From positions 62,001-126,000 of the forward strand of contig NZ_CAKKMS010000001.1 in NCBI RefSeq assembly GCF_918698245.1: DNA of 64,000 nt, written 5' to 3'. The position numbers were made by a program, and so were the translations under genes. Positions within the stretch are counted from its first letter, which is position 1. Every line of letters starts with the position of its first letter. Source of the stretch: Pedobacter sp. Bi126 (GTDB taxonomy: Bacteria; Bacteroidota; Bacteroidia; Sphingobacteriales; Sphingobacteriaceae). The notes beneath the pieces were generated by a model. That model searched no databases. It was not told where the DNA came from and saw only the letters and a program-made list of their open reading frames with translations. Positions 25,775 to 36,068 of this stretch are shown one piece after another.

Positions 25775-27241
25775 CTATTTAGTGTAAAATGGATTTTGTA
25801 CGAGATTAGGATCTGTAAATAACTCACTTTGATAAATCGGCAAGTAATGGCTATTGGGATCTCTAAATTTAGTAATAGCCGATTGTTGAAGCGTAGGTGA
25901 TACTGTTTTGGCTGCAAGATCTAACAAAATATCGATGCGACTATAGTTATTGCGTTTGGCGTGGCGTAAAAGATCGAACCATCTTTTGCCTTCAAAAGCA
26001 AATTCTCTGGCGCGTTCAGCCAAAATATAATCGCATAAAGCTTCAGTTTCTGACGGGTCTACAGTCACTTTCGTCGCATTTACAGCATTACGCCTTAATC
26101 TCAGTTCATCAACCAGCGCCAAAGCTTCTACACCGCCTCCGGTTAAGGCCAAAGCTTCGGCTTTAATCATCATGATATCTGAATAACGGTATGCCTGCCA
26201 TTTTACGTAAGAAGGATTTTCCGTGCCATATTTTTGAATGGTAAAGGCTGCATTATAATAAGAGTCAGGTCTGATATCATAGTTATTATCCGGATCAACG
26301 TCATCTGGAATAAAGATTTCGGTACTCAAAAACGGGGAACCGATAAAACGTCGTCTGGGATTTACCAGTAAAGTATAAAACGGGTTTTCAATCGCCTGGT
26401 CAAATTCAAATATGGTTTCTATGGATGAACCTTTAAAAAACACATTATTGTACCAGCCCGAACCTGCACCAACCAGGGCAAATCTTTGCGAACTGATGAT
26501 TTTATTACACTCGGTAATACAGTTCGGATAATCTTCCATCCATAGGTACACATCGGCTAACAAAGCATTTACGGTAAATTTGGTCACCCTACCCTTATCA
26601 AACCTTGTGCTACCATAAGTGGTAACCGCTCCTTGCTCTGCTTTTTTTAAGTCGGCAACAATTTGTTTTAAAATATCAGCCTGTTTTGTTTTGGGCAGAT
26701 CCTGTAAATCGGTATCTTTTACAGTGGCAGTTAATTTTAAGGGTACATCTCTAAAGGTACGCAACAGGTAAAAATACATCAGGCTTCTTAGCGTAAGTGC
26801 TTCTGCCACATAACCGTTCAATGCTGCATCGGTAAAAGTGGGATCTGTAGCTTTAACGCCAGGCGCAAAATCGAGCACCGTATTGCAATAGTTAATGGTA
26901 CGGTAAAAGGCTGCCCATCTTGCTGTTGTATTATCCTGGGTAATATTTACATTAATAATATCCGTTTCTTCTGTTGTAATACTAGGCCCGCCTGCAATCA
27001 TATCTGCCCTAAGCTCACCGTACATAAACATGTACTCCAATAAAGATTTATCACCAATACCCGGAGGAGGCGCTAGTAATGAGGTATAACAACCAGAAAC
27101 TGCTGCTAAAACATCTTCTTTCGTTTTCCAGAACTCTTGTCTGGTAATTCCATCTCTAGGTTTAAGATCGAGCCATTTGTTGCAAGAGCTGCTCATCACC
27201 AGCATCATTACCAAACAAGTGCTATATAAAATATTTTTCAT
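25775..27241 (-). CDS. RagB/SusD-family lipoprotein
   Basis: A 488-residue lipoprotein with lipobox MVMSSSCNKW and the SusD opening LDLKPRDGITRQEFWKT. The helical scaffold is visible in the middle (YVAEALTLRSLMYFYLLRTF) and the C-terminal signature is FEGKRWFDLLRHAKR. Partner of the SusC at 27252 (gap 10 bases). Shorter than the other SusD proteins in this window. The 3' end lies ten bases before a FAS1 gene, supporting a single message. Confidence 0.92.
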   Translation of the reverse strand: MKNILYSTCLVMMLVMSSSCNKWLDLKPRDGITRQEFWKTKEDVLAAVSGCYTSLLAPPPGIGDKSLLEYMFMYGELRADMIAGGPSITTEETDIINVNITQDNTTARWAAFYRTINYCNTVLDFAPGVKATDPTFTDAALNGYVAEALTLRSLMYFYLLRTFRDVPLKLTATVKDTDLQDLPKTKQADILKQIVADLKKAEQGAVTTYGSTRFDKGRVTKFTVNALLADVYLWMEDYPNCITECNKIISSQRFALVGAGSGWYNNVFFKGSSIETIFEFDQAIENPFYTLLVNPRRRFIGSPFLSTEIFIPDDVDPDNNYDIRPDSYYNAAFTIQKYGTENPSYVKWQAYRYSDIMMIKAEALALTGGGVEALALVDELRLRRNAVNATKVTVDPSETEALCDYILAERAREFAFEGKRWFDLLRHAKRNNYSRIDILLDLAAKTVSPTLQQSAITKFRDPNSHYLPIYQSELFTDPNLVQNPFYTK

Positions 27242-27251
27242 CAGTTTTGAA

Positions 27252-30200
27252 TTAAAAGTTAGCAGTTAAACCGAAAGTAATTGTCTTAATTGGCGGCGTG
27301 GTAGAATTATCTATCACTGTGTTAGACCCGTTTAACTTAATCGGCACCTCTGGGTCCTGACCAGTATATTTAGTAAATGTTAAGATATTCTGAACGGTAA
27401 GATTGGTGGTAAGCGACTTCATGCCCAATCTCTTCATAAAGGTTTTGCCAAAATCGTACTTTAACACCACCGAGCTCAATCTTAAAAATGATCCGTCTTC
27501 AATATAGCGGTCGGAGCCTAAAAAGTTATAACCTGTAGCGTACATGGCTCTTGGCATATCAGTAACATCGCCCTCTTTTTTCCACCGGCGCAATACCGCT
27601 GTACTTTGATTATTAAAACCGTACATATTGGTGGTGTTAATCTTAGTACCGTTAATAATATCGTATCCGGTACGGAAAGTGAAATTAAAACCTAAACGAA
27701 GGTTTCCGTTGATGGTTAGGTTAGATCCAAATCCCCCTGTTAGTTTCGGGTTACCATTACCCAGGTACACAATATCTTTATAATCGATGTTCCCATCATG
27801 GTTAATGTCTTCATACATGGCATCGCCCGGCTGGAAAACATAATCGATAGATGGATAAGCAAAACGCATATAAATTTTATCGCCGTTCGGCCCAACAATC
27901 TGGTTTCCACTCTCATCCAATGCAACAGTTGCGTTTTTATCAGGATATACACCTTTAAATTTGAAGCCATAAAACGACCCGAAAGGATTATTTTCCTGTA
28001 CAAACACTTTGTACACATTGTTGCTGGTTACCCTACCTTTGTTTTCTCGAGGGTATAGCGGCGAAACCTCACGGATTACGTTTTCGTTGTGCGCGATATT
28101 GAAAGAAAGATCTAATCTTATCTTTTTCTTTTTGATCACGGTAGCATTCAGGTTTACTTCCCAGCCCTGATTATCCATAGTGCCCACGTTCATATCAACC
28201 CCTCCATAACCGTTATAACTTGCTACCTGTAAACCCGGATAAAACAGATCTGTTGTACGTTTACGGTATAAATCGAAATCGAGGTTTAAATTTTTAAAGA
28301 GGTTTAAGGTAATACCGAGGTTGGACTGTGTAACAGTTTCCCATCTTAAATCGGTTAATTCCATATTGGTAGAATATACCCCGGCATTATCCAGGTAACT
28401 AAAACCATAATTTTGGTAAATATTAAAATAAGAATAATCGTTACGCGGCACATTACCACTTTTACCGTAACTGGCCCTTAAACTAAAATCATCTACATAT
28501 TTATTGGCCTTCTTCATAAAAGGTTCGCCAGATATCCGCCAACGGCCAGAAACTGAAGGAAAAATACCATATCGGTTAGCGGCACCGAACCTGGAATTAC
28601 CGTCACCCCTGATGCTACCATTAATGATATAACGGTCTAAAAATTTGTATTGAACGTTAGCCAATAAGCCAACTGACCTGGTTTGTCCTAAAGACGATGA
28701 TGCAGAACCTGTGTAATTGGTACGGCTATCAACAGAAGGATCGGATAAATACGATGATGCCGTATTGGTAGAAAACAAGTACTGCCCGGTTCTGCGGCTA
28801 TCTTCACTATCGAAGCGTAAAAAACCTATGATATCGTGTCTGTCGTTCAGTTTAGGCGTATAAGCCAATGTCATACTGGTGTTCATGGTGAATGAATCGC
28901 CATCCGCATCTGAAGCCATATTGACTACCGATTCGGTATAAGGGCGGCCTGTTGCAATCTGTGGTAGGAAAGTTTTTACCTTGGTATTGTTAATATTTAC
29001 CATAAAACTTCCATTTAAACGCAATACACTTGGCAAAATCTCGTACTGTAAACTAAATTTAGGTGTAATCCGTTCACCCAATTGATGATTACTGCCTGCA
29101 GCTGCCATAGCCAATGGATTAAAAGTTCCGCTTACCTTTTCCTTTTTATCGGAGTTGTAGATAAATAAGCCTTGAGCTGTTGCCGCAGGGCTAAAATAAT
29201 TTGAAGTTAAATTCCCATATTCATCGTACTCGTAAATGCTCTGGTTAGGCATTTTGGTATAAGCTACATCTCTAACCGTCTGTGTAAAAAGTCCATTCTG
29301 ATCGATGTGTGTGTACGAAATATCAGAACTGAACCTGATTTTGTTCGACACCATATAATCTAAATTCACCCTTGCCGAAACACGGTTTAAATCGGTGCCA
29401 ATGGTAGTACCTGTTTGGTTAAAATAATTCACAGAAGCACGGTATCTGGCTTTTTCACCACCTCCAGAAATAGACAGGTTGTGATCTTGAAGGTAACCTA
29501 CCCTCGTTATGGCTGACAGCCAATCGGTATTGTTGCTGTAATTATAGTAATTATAAGGATCGTTCGGATCATATTGAAATTGCTTTGCAAATTCTGAAGT
29601 GGAAAACTGACGGCCCGCATTATAATATTCTTCCAAAACGAGTGATGAATACTGATTGCCATCCAACATCGGGATCGGACTTGGCTGTTTAGAATACGAA
29701 CCTTTAAAGTTATATGAAATAGCTGGCGGACCAATTGAACCTCTTTTTGTAGTAATAATCAATACACCATTTGCTGCTCTCGATCCCCAAACGGCTGTAG
29801 CCGCAGCATCTTTTAGCACACTAATTTCTTTAATATCAGATGGGGCAATATTTAATAACTGACCATAATTGTTCTCATCAGAGGTGGCAAAGTTAAAATC
29901 AGAAGGAATAGTAATATCATAAGGCATACCATCCAATACAATTAACGGATCGGTAGCACCATTAATGGAAGATGTACCGCGGATACGGATCTGCATCGGC
30001 GCGCCCGGATCGCCAGTACTGGCGGTAATGTCGACCCCTGCCATGCGGCCTTGCAAAGCCTGATCGATTGATGCCGATTGGAGGTCTTCGAGTTCTTTGG
30101 CATCAATGGTAACCGTAGCCGAAGTCTGATCGCGTTTATCGATCGTCATTCCACTTCCGTTGTTCGTTTTGGCTCTTGAAACAATCTGAACTTCATCCAT

Positions 30201-30530
30201 CTGATTTTCAGAAGGTTCCAACTGGAAATTGATTACTGCTTTATCGATATTAACAGGTGCTGAAGACCTATAACCAATATATGAAACCGAGATCCTATAG
30301 GTTTTATCTGCTACAGGTAAAGAATAGTTTCCATCAATATCTGTCGAAACGCCTTTAATTACCCTTTTGTCTTTATCAACAATTACAACAGATGCACCAA
30401 TAATGGGCTGCTTATCTTTTTTATCAATAACCTTACCCTTTACATAGTTAATTTGTTGTGCATAGGTTAGGGACGATACCAACAAACAGCATAGTAAAAT
30501 AAAAAAACTATAATTATATCTTTTAGTCAT
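27252..30530 (-). CDS. SusC/RagA-family TonB-dependent transporter
   Basis: A 1092-residue outer-membrane protein: signal peptide YSFFILLCCLLVSSLTYAQ, carboxypeptidase-like domain (VKGKVIDKKDKQPIIGASVV), plug with ALQGRMAGVDITAS, IRIRGTSSINGATDPLIVLDG and AVWGSRAANGVLIITT, then a large barrel. It begins six bases after the first FAS1 gene of the operon. It is clearly different in sequence from the SusC at 19218, so the operon encodes two separate uptake pores. Ligand unknown. Confidence 0.93.
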   Translation of the reverse strand: MTKRYNYSFFILLCCLLVSSLTYAQQINYVKGKVIDKKDKQPIIGASVVIVDKDKRVIKGVSTDIDGNYSLPVADKTYRISVSYIGYRSSAPVNIDKAVINFQLEPSENQMDEVQIVSRAKTNNGSGMTIDKRDQTSATVTIDAKELEDLQSASIDQALQGRMAGVDITASTGDPGAPMQIRIRGTSSINGATDPLIVLDGMPYDITIPSDFNFATSDENNYGQLLNIAPSDIKEISVLKDAAATAVWGSRAANGVLIITTKRGSIGPPAISYNFKGSYSKQPSPIPMLDGNQYSSLVLEEYYNAGRQFSTSEFAKQFQYDPNDPYNYYNYSNNTDWLSAITRVGYLQDHNLSISGGGEKARYRASVNYFNQTGTTIGTDLNRVSARVNLDYMVSNKIRFSSDISYTHIDQNGLFTQTVRDVAYTKMPNQSIYEYDEYGNLTSNYFSPAATAQGLFIYNSDKKEKVSGTFNPLAMAAAGSNHQLGERITPKFSLQYEILPSVLRLNGSFMVNINNTKVKTFLPQIATGRPYTESVVNMASDADGDSFTMNTSMTLAYTPKLNDRHDIIGFLRFDSEDSRRTGQYLFSTNTASSYLSDPSVDSRTNYTGSASSSLGQTRSVGLLANVQYKFLDRYIINGSIRGDGNSRFGAANRYGIFPSVSGRWRISGEPFMKKANKYVDDFSLRASYGKSGNVPRNDYSYFNIYQNYGFSYLDNAGVYSTNMELTDLRWETVTQSNLGITLNLFKNLNLDFDLYRKRTTDLFYPGLQVASYNGYGGVDMNVGTMDNQGWEVNLNATVIKKKKIRLDLSFNIAHNENVIREVSPLYPRENKGRVTSNNVYKVFVQENNPFGSFYGFKFKGVYPDKNATVALDESGNQIVGPNGDKIYMRFAYPSIDYVFQPGDAMYEDINHDGNIDYKDIVYLGNGNPKLTGGFGSNLTINGNLRLGFNFTFRTGYDIINGTKINTTNMYGFNNQSTAVLRRWKKEGDVTDMPRAMYATGYNFLGSDRYIEDGSFLRLSSVVLKYDFGKTFMKRLGMKSLTTNLTVQNILTFTKYTGQDPEVPIKLNGSNTVIDNSTTPPIKTITFGLTANF

Positions 30531-30536
30531 CTCGGT

Positions 30537-32762
30537 TTAGAATTGATATTTTAAATAAGAATTGATTTGGTGAATCACCGTTCTGTTAGATAACACGTTG
30601 CTTTTATCGGTTGTACCCAGCAAAACATTCACAGAAGTATTGGTTACATCTCTTAGTGTGAGTGTATTAGTGGTATTGGTAAATACCGTAACCTTGGCTG
30701 CATCTCCCGAGTCATTTTTAAGCAAACTTTCAAAAGAACCAGTTTTCTGTCCGTCGCTTGCTACTGTACTTTTAATAATATGGTATTGGATAAATTTGGC
30801 CACCTTGCTAATATCTCCGGCGTCTGTTGGCGCATAATTTGGCGCTCCGCTGGCTAGTTTTGGTAATAATCCTGCGGTTACGGCAGCTTGTATAGCCGCA
30901 TTTGTTGGAATGAAAACGGTGTAAGCGCTTCCATCGGTAACCCCTTGAATTGCGCCTGTAGCAGCTGTATAAAGCGTAACGTTATTTTTAAGGTATTGAA
31001 AGAAAGCATAATAAGGATCGGTTGTTAGTGTACCATATTTTTCGATATGCTTGCTTACCGGAAGTATAGTATACATCAGTACTTTGGCAGCATAGGCATC
31101 AGCTCCATTAACAGCTGTGGCAACCGAATCGATCTTAATGCTTTTATCGGCAACTGCGGGTAAATCTTCTGTACCAGCTGAAGAGAAAAAACCGTTGTTA
31201 TATTTAATGTATTCACCACCCGAAGTTTCTAAAATACCAGCCGTTGTGGCAAAATTTGGTACGGCACGGTCGCCCAGTGGGATAATATGCGTTTGCAAGA
31301 GTCGTCTTAAGATATTGAGGTCGCCCCTAATTGGCGACGAAGGATAAAAGGGATCGTATGAAAACCCTAAACTTACCAGGGTAGCATCGGGAATTGGAAT
31401 AACAATGTATTTTAATGAGGCCGTTTTAATCGGAATAGCATAACCCAATACATCAAGTGCCTGTTTCATGATGTAATAGGTAGGATCTAAATTTACCTTC
31501 CCATACACGGTTGAAAATACATTGGCATTTTGGGCAGCGTTTACGCCATAAAACAATCCATTACTTAAAAACTGCTTGTCTACAACGTTTGCAGGCGTAA
31601 GTTTAGTGGCTTCCCCCAAAAAGCTGTTAACCGTATTAAACTTGCTTGGCCATACCGTAGTTCTATATAAGTGGGAATTGATAAAATCTCTGATGATATC
31701 GGATCTTAAAGAAAATAGTTCGTTCAGCTGTGCTTTATAGTTTCCCGGCTGTAACCTGTTTTTTGCATAATATTTTAACAGCACTTTTGCATAGGCCTCA
31801 ACCGCGTCATCAGTTGGTGCAAAAATGGTATACATGCCAATCTGTGCATCGTTGGCATCATCTTTCAGGTAATTTTCGTTATTAGGCGAAAAACCAAGCA
31901 ATACGCTATAATTTTTAACGAAAACATTATCACTTTTACCCGTTAACACCTGATAACGGTGGGTAATATCAGTGTTCACATTATAGCTTACATATTTATC
32001 CAAAAGGGATTTGAAGGCACCATATTGCGCTTTAGCACCTATATACTGATCAATACTTTGTGGCGGGGTAAGCACTTTATCTACGATATGGATTACGCCA
32101 TTTTCAGCTACTATATCTTGTTCGATAATTTTCCCAGGGCCAACATTTTTTCCGGTATACTCGGTATTGGGATAAAAATAATTATAGTCTAAAGCGCTAA
32201 TGCCTGCAAAAGAGACGAAGGGGGCAAGGAAATAGGGCAGGTTTTTATTGTTAAAATCGGTTGGCAAATAAGTTCCGTTTCGGTTACCCGCAATTACCTT
32301 TATCGCTTTACCATCATTGTCTACGCCATCGTAAACAAAATCGTAATAAACGGTACGTCGCCTAAAACCAACATTTTTAACGAAACCTTTTGCCGTTAAA
32401 TTATCGCTTAAACGTTCTACTTTCTCTCCATCATAGGTCATTGAATAACGTACAATTGCCGAAGCCAGCGTTGCATTTATCTCGGTTAAGTTGTTTTCGG
32501 TCATGTAGGTAGCAAAAGCTGCATCTGTTGGTGCAAAAACCGTCCACGAACCTGCTTTGCTTAAGGTTTCTTTATAGCCCGATTTATCTATACAATCTAA
32601 AAATCTGGTAAAATTCCCTTTGGCCTGAAGTTGTTGATAAATCGGATCGGCTAATGTTTCAGGACGGCCATAGAACTCATCAAATTCTTTTTTCCGGCAA
32701 GCGCTGAGAATGAATATAACCGCCAAATTAACGATTAAAAATTTTTGTAAAATTTTACTCAT
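30537..32762 (-). CDS. Multi-FAS1 domain lipoprotein, first gene of operon
   Basis: A 741-residue lipoprotein (lipobox IFILSACRKK). At least three FAS1 modules are readable: residues about 40-240 with SWTVFAPTDAAFATYM and NGVIHIVDKVLTPP; about 245-440 with MYTIFAPTDDAVEAYA; and about 585-741 with AYTVFIPTNAAIQAA and RTVIHQINSYLKYQF. The region between 440 and 585 has the spacing of a fourth, worn module (YIVIPIPDATLVSLGF). As a promoter-proximal gene it should be made in quantity. A CCTG-N6-CCTG repeat lies 220 bases upstream, shared with the GH105 operon. Confidence 0.87.
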   Translation of the reverse strand: MSKILQKFLIVNLAVIFILSACRKKEFDEFYGRPETLADPIYQQLQAKGNFTRFLDCIDKSGYKETLSKAGSWTVFAPTDAAFATYMTENNLTEINATLASAIVRYSMTYDGEKVERLSDNLTAKGFVKNVGFRRRTVYYDFVYDGVDNDGKAIKVIAGNRNGTYLPTDFNNKNLPYFLAPFVSFAGISALDYNYFYPNTEYTGKNVGPGKIIEQDIVAENGVIHIVDKVLTPPQSIDQYIGAKAQYGAFKSLLDKYVSYNVNTDITHRYQVLTGKSDNVFVKNYSVLLGFSPNNENYLKDDANDAQIGMYTIFAPTDDAVEAYAKVLLKYYAKNRLQPGNYKAQLNELFSLRSDIIRDFINSHLYRTTVWPSKFNTVNSFLGEATKLTPANVVDKQFLSNGLFYGVNAAQNANVFSTVYGKVNLDPTYYIMKQALDVLGYAIPIKTASLKYIVIPIPDATLVSLGFSYDPFYPSSPIRGDLNILRRLLQTHIIPLGDRAVPNFATTAGILETSGGEYIKYNNGFFSSAGTEDLPAVADKSIKIDSVATAVNGADAYAAKVLMYTILPVSKHIEKYGTLTTDPYYAFFQYLKNNVTLYTAATGAIQGVTDGSAYTVFIPTNAAIQAAVTAGLLPKLASGAPNYAPTDAGDISKVAKFIQYHIIKSTVASDGQKTGSFESLLKNDSGDAAKVTVFTNTTNTLTLRDVTNTSVNVLLGTTDKSNVLSNRTVIHQINSYLKYQF

Positions 32763-33199
32763 AGCAATTTCATTGGATAAACGGCCATTAAAATACTGGA
32801 CAATAAAAAGCTATGGATCTAAATCAATTAGAAATTAAAAAATGCAAAAACTGACTTAAAGGGTGAGTAGATTTTTACTGCATAGAATCGTATTAACGTT
32901 CGTTAATTAAATAGTTGGTTAAAAAGTTATTTGGTTAGTGAATTATTTCTTAAATATATAGAGGCAGAACAAAATTCCCATCCTGTACTATCCTGTCTTC
33001 TTACTATAAAATATTATCATAAAAAGATAATATCGATCTTCAGCATACCTAAATCGTTTTAAGCAAGTCTTATTGCCTTTAAAAAAAATTAAACAACAGC
33101 ATTACTGTTCAAAAAAAACATTAACAGTACAACAAATAATACAAAATAAGAGGGCTATCCTGCAATTCGCAGCAGCATGTAATGTTGTTTGGTTTAAAG
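32763..33199. other. Control region of FAS1/SusCD operon
   Basis: About 440 AT-rich bases with no gene. It contains the CCTG-N6-CCTG direct repeat (32982-32995) and must contain the operon promoter, although no exact TAnnTTTG is visible on the minus strand; that suits an activator-dependent promoter. Confidence 0.55.
32982..32995 (-). promoter_or_regulatory. Direct repeat CAGG-N6-CAGG, copy A
   Basis: On the minus strand CAGGATAGTACAGG. The same half-site and the same six-base spacing recur at 36069-36082 upstream of the GH105 gene. A dimeric or AraC/HTCS-type activator would fit. The spacing identity is seen directly; the function is inferred. Confidence 0.4.
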
Positions 33200-34561
33200 T
33201 TATTTGATATTCATCCATCCTTCTGGGATAGCAATCACACAGATATTCATGGATCGGTTGTCTTCAGATAACATTGCTGACTGGATTTCGATTTTTTTAC
33301 CATCAGGGCTCATGGTAGGATGCGGATGATCTGCAGCTGTTTGCTTATGCCCTGCCGAGAGCAATTTCATTTCATGTGTTTTTCTATTAATCAGATAAAT
33401 GCTTCTCGAAAAATCATCGCCAACGGCCCACTTTCCGTCTGGAGAACCGCTTACATGCCAAAGCCCACTACCAGTTGACGTTTGCCCTTCAATTCTCATT
33501 TCCCTTGTTCTTAAATTTACAATGGCCAGCCCGGTAGGTTTTTCGCGGGTGCCTGATGGTCCCCAGGCATTTTCTTGTCCGGGATTGGCTCCGTTCACTT
33601 CAGTTTGTGGGACAGATACAGCACCAGTTCCAGGTATAGGCCTATGTCCCATTATGGCCATGGCTACCTCATCACGCGAAATTATGGCTTCGTGGGTAAC
33701 CCATTCATAATCGGCCTCTGGATATAGTGGCCGTAACCCTGTTCCATCAGCCAATACGGTCCAGGTGCGCTGTGGCGATTTCCCGCCGGTTTCCCAGCAA
33801 AAAACAATTTCGCCAGCAAGCCAGGGATTGGTTTGTATATGCCCTATCTGAAAAGGAACGGAAATTACATATTTGATTTCGCCGGTATAAATATTCATCC
33901 CTGCTATACCCGATGGGCCAGCGCCCATTTTCCGCGGCCCAAAGTTTGGTTCCATTTTAATTCCTGCTGCAAGATGTTTAGCCGCTTCTTCTTTACCCAC
34001 CCTGAAATAGGCCCAGTCTTCGTCGCCATCAAGCGCCATATCGCCACCAGCACCAATTTCTTCGGGTGTGATTCCACAAACACGCTCATAAGCCGATACA
34101 GGTTTCATTTTACCAGATTTACTATCGGCAAATACCTTAGCCAGATCTAACTCTATAATTTTTACTGCACCTCCTATGTGTTTGCCCGAATCAATATTCC
34201 GCATAAAATATAGTTTCATCGATTTTCTGGCCACATTCAACATTCCGGTGTAGCCACCTTCGGTAACCTGAACAAGATCTCCCGTCTGCTCATTTACCGC
34301 CATTGCTTCTCCCTTAACCCTGCCAGATCGGAATATCAGCCATCGTCCATCAGCAGTCCACTGGTTATGTGTCTGATAAATCTTCGAATCTCCTGCCGGC
34401 CTACTGGTTAGAAAAGTAAGTACAACACCCGTAACGGGATCTTTAACAACTTTTCTTTCTGAAGGAAAACGTTTTCCTATCTGTGCGTAGCCAGCGTAAT
34501 GGTTAAATACTAAAATGCAGGTAAAAACGGCAATAAGAAATGAACAGGATGTATATTTCAT
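33200..34561 (-). CDS. Oligogalacturonate-lyase-like beta-propeller (PL22-like)
   Basis: A 453-residue exported protein (signal VFTCILVFNHYAGYAQ). It starts with KDPVTGVVLTFLTS and runs through propeller blades such as THNQWTADGRWLIFRSG, GHIQTNPWLAGEIVFCWET and WVTHEAIISRDEVAMAIMGH. The pattern matches the oligogalacturonate lyase/TolB-like family (PF14583), in which His residues of the GHIQ and THE segments bind the metal and substrate. It would turn unsaturated pectin dimers into keto-sugars, in the periplasm here rather than the cytosol. Second gene after a GH105, gap 27 bases, which supports pectin or rhamnogalacturonan side use. Activity itself is unproven. Confidence 0.75.
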   Translation of the reverse strand: MKYTSCSFLIAVFTCILVFNHYAGYAQIGKRFPSERKVVKDPVTGVVLTFLTSRPAGDSKIYQTHNQWTADGRWLIFRSGRVKGEAMAVNEQTGDLVQVTEGGYTGMLNVARKSMKLYFMRNIDSGKHIGGAVKIIELDLAKVFADSKSGKMKPVSAYERVCGITPEEIGAGGDMALDGDEDWAYFRVGKEEAAKHLAAGIKMEPNFGPRKMGAGPSGIAGMNIYTGEIKYVISVPFQIGHIQTNPWLAGEIVFCWETGGKSPQRTWTVLADGTGLRPLYPEADYEWVTHEAIISRDEVAMAIMGHRPIPGTGAVSVPQTEVNGANPGQENAWGPSGTREKPTGLAIVNLRTREMRIEGQTSTGSGLWHVSGSPDGKWAVGDDFSRSIYLINRKTHEMKLLSAGHKQTAADHPHPTMSPDGKKIEIQSAMLSEDNRSMNICVIAIPEGWMNIK

Positions 34562-34588
34562 CTTTATTTTGGTTAAATGCGGTGCTGA

Positions 34589-35965
34589 CTATTTGTACAT
34601 CTGTACCGAACTATCGTTTATTACGAAAGGGTGCGCTTGTAACAAACGATAAGTTTCTGCTCCTGCTAAAAGCACCGGGCCATAGCTATGTGCCGCAAAA
34701 ACATTTACAGGCCTATAATAGTAAAACGCAGGATCGAAGCCCATGCCCGTACCTACACAGGTACCTTCTACCTGACCGTTTGCATTTATTTTAGTGCTCA
34801 CGGCATTCCAGGCCAACAGCGCCATAGGGCCATAAGCTTTGGCGTCAAGCCAGCCTTTGTTTACTGCACGGGCAATGCAATAACTATAAATAGCGGTAGC
34901 AGAAGTTTCCAAATAAGAATCGTTACGATCTAAAAGCTGATGCCAAAAACCTGTCCCATCCTGCAAAGCTGCCAAACCTTTTACATGTGCTTTTAACATT
35001 TGCAAAATATAGGGTCTACCTGGATGGTTTACAGGCAAGGCATCCAGCAGTTCTATTTTGGTCATAAGTGCCCAACCGTTGGCTCTCGCCCAATGAAACT
35101 GCGGATGGGGATCCATATCCTGAACCCAGCCATGCATATACAATCCTTTTTCTGGATTAAACATCCGTTCGGCAAACAATCTGTATTGTTTCACCGCTTC
35201 GTCAAAATATTTCGTATCGCCAGTTAATACGCCCATCTGCGCAATTGCAGGCAGGCTCATGTAGAGATCATCAAGCCATAACGTATTGGGTTGCGGCCTG
35301 TTCCTGGCCAATGTACCATCTTTCAAACGGAACTCTTTGGTCATGATGTAATTTAAATAATGATCGATAACCGGGCGGAGATCGGCTTTCACCTCTCCTG
35401 TTCGTTGCGCCTTAATCATTGCAGCAGCAATAGAACCTGCATCATCCAGTGCATGTGGATCTATTACCGAACGAACGGGCGTTACTACCCCTTTATTTGT
35501 TTTTAAATGTTTTTGATAAGCAGAAACAACATTTGCCAAAAAATTAACCCGCTTGATGGTATAATCTTTAAATTTTTGATCTCCTGTTGCAGTAGCAACC
35601 TCCAACATCCCCGTATAGGTAACACCCCATTCGTAACTTGTTAAACGATAGTCTCCCGGTTTAAATATCGAAGTGGAATCTGCTTTTTTTAAATCCGAAA
35701 CCACTTTTCCCGAAGCCTTATCTATCAGTTCGAAAGGAGTCGTTTTATCCAGGTAGTTAAAAACGCGATCCAGCGATACTTTAATATCTGCCATTTTTGT
35801 TTCACCATAAGGTGTAACATAGGCCGGTTTTAACAGATGTAGCGGCGAAGTAACATCATTCCCTTTATGTTCTACATATTGAGCAGAAGCTGGTATGCCA
35901 GCGCATATCGCAGAACAAAGAAATAATATTTTAAATCCCGAAGTTTTAATCGGATTGGTAAACAT
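34589..35965 (-). CDS. GH105 unsaturated rhamnogalacturonyl hydrolase
   Basis: A 458-residue exported (alpha/alpha)6-barrel enzyme. Signal peptide FKILFLCSAICAGIPASAQ. Family-typical segments are NTLWLDDLYMSLPAIAQMG (with the catalytic Asp), HFHWARANGW-like FHWARANGWALMTKIELLD, GFWHQLLDRNDSYLETSATA and GTCVGTGMGFDP. It removes the unsaturated galacturonic acid left by pectin or rhamnogalacturonan lyases. First gene of a two-gene operon with a PL22-like protein. A CCTG-N6-CCTG repeat sits 104 bases upstream of the start. Confidence 0.88.
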   Translation of the reverse strand: MFTNPIKTSGFKILFLCSAICAGIPASAQYVEHKGNDVTSPLHLLKPAYVTPYGETKMADIKVSLDRVFNYLDKTTPFELIDKASGKVVSDLKKADSTSIFKPGDYRLTSYEWGVTYTGMLEVATATGDQKFKDYTIKRVNFLANVVSAYQKHLKTNKGVVTPVRSVIDPHALDDAGSIAAAMIKAQRTGEVKADLRPVIDHYLNYIMTKEFRLKDGTLARNRPQPNTLWLDDLYMSLPAIAQMGVLTGDTKYFDEAVKQYRLFAERMFNPEKGLYMHGWVQDMDPHPQFHWARANGWALMTKIELLDALPVNHPGRPYILQMLKAHVKGLAALQDGTGFWHQLLDRNDSYLETSATAIYSYCIARAVNKGWLDAKAYGPMALLAWNAVSTKINANGQVEGTCVGTGMGFDPAFYYYRPVNVFAAHSYGPVLLAGAETYRLLQAHPFVINDSSVQMYK

Positions 35966-36068
35966 ATTACATGGCTTAAACTATATCATTGCTCCCAATG
36001 GGACAAAACATATAGGGTTTATAAATGGTTAATCAAGCCAATCTATCACAATTAAAAAAAAGAAGCAA

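Noticed and set aside
33833..34150. 105-codon plus-strand frame inside the PL22-like gene
   Set aside because: Antisense shadow; the minus-strand gene has signal peptide and family motifs.
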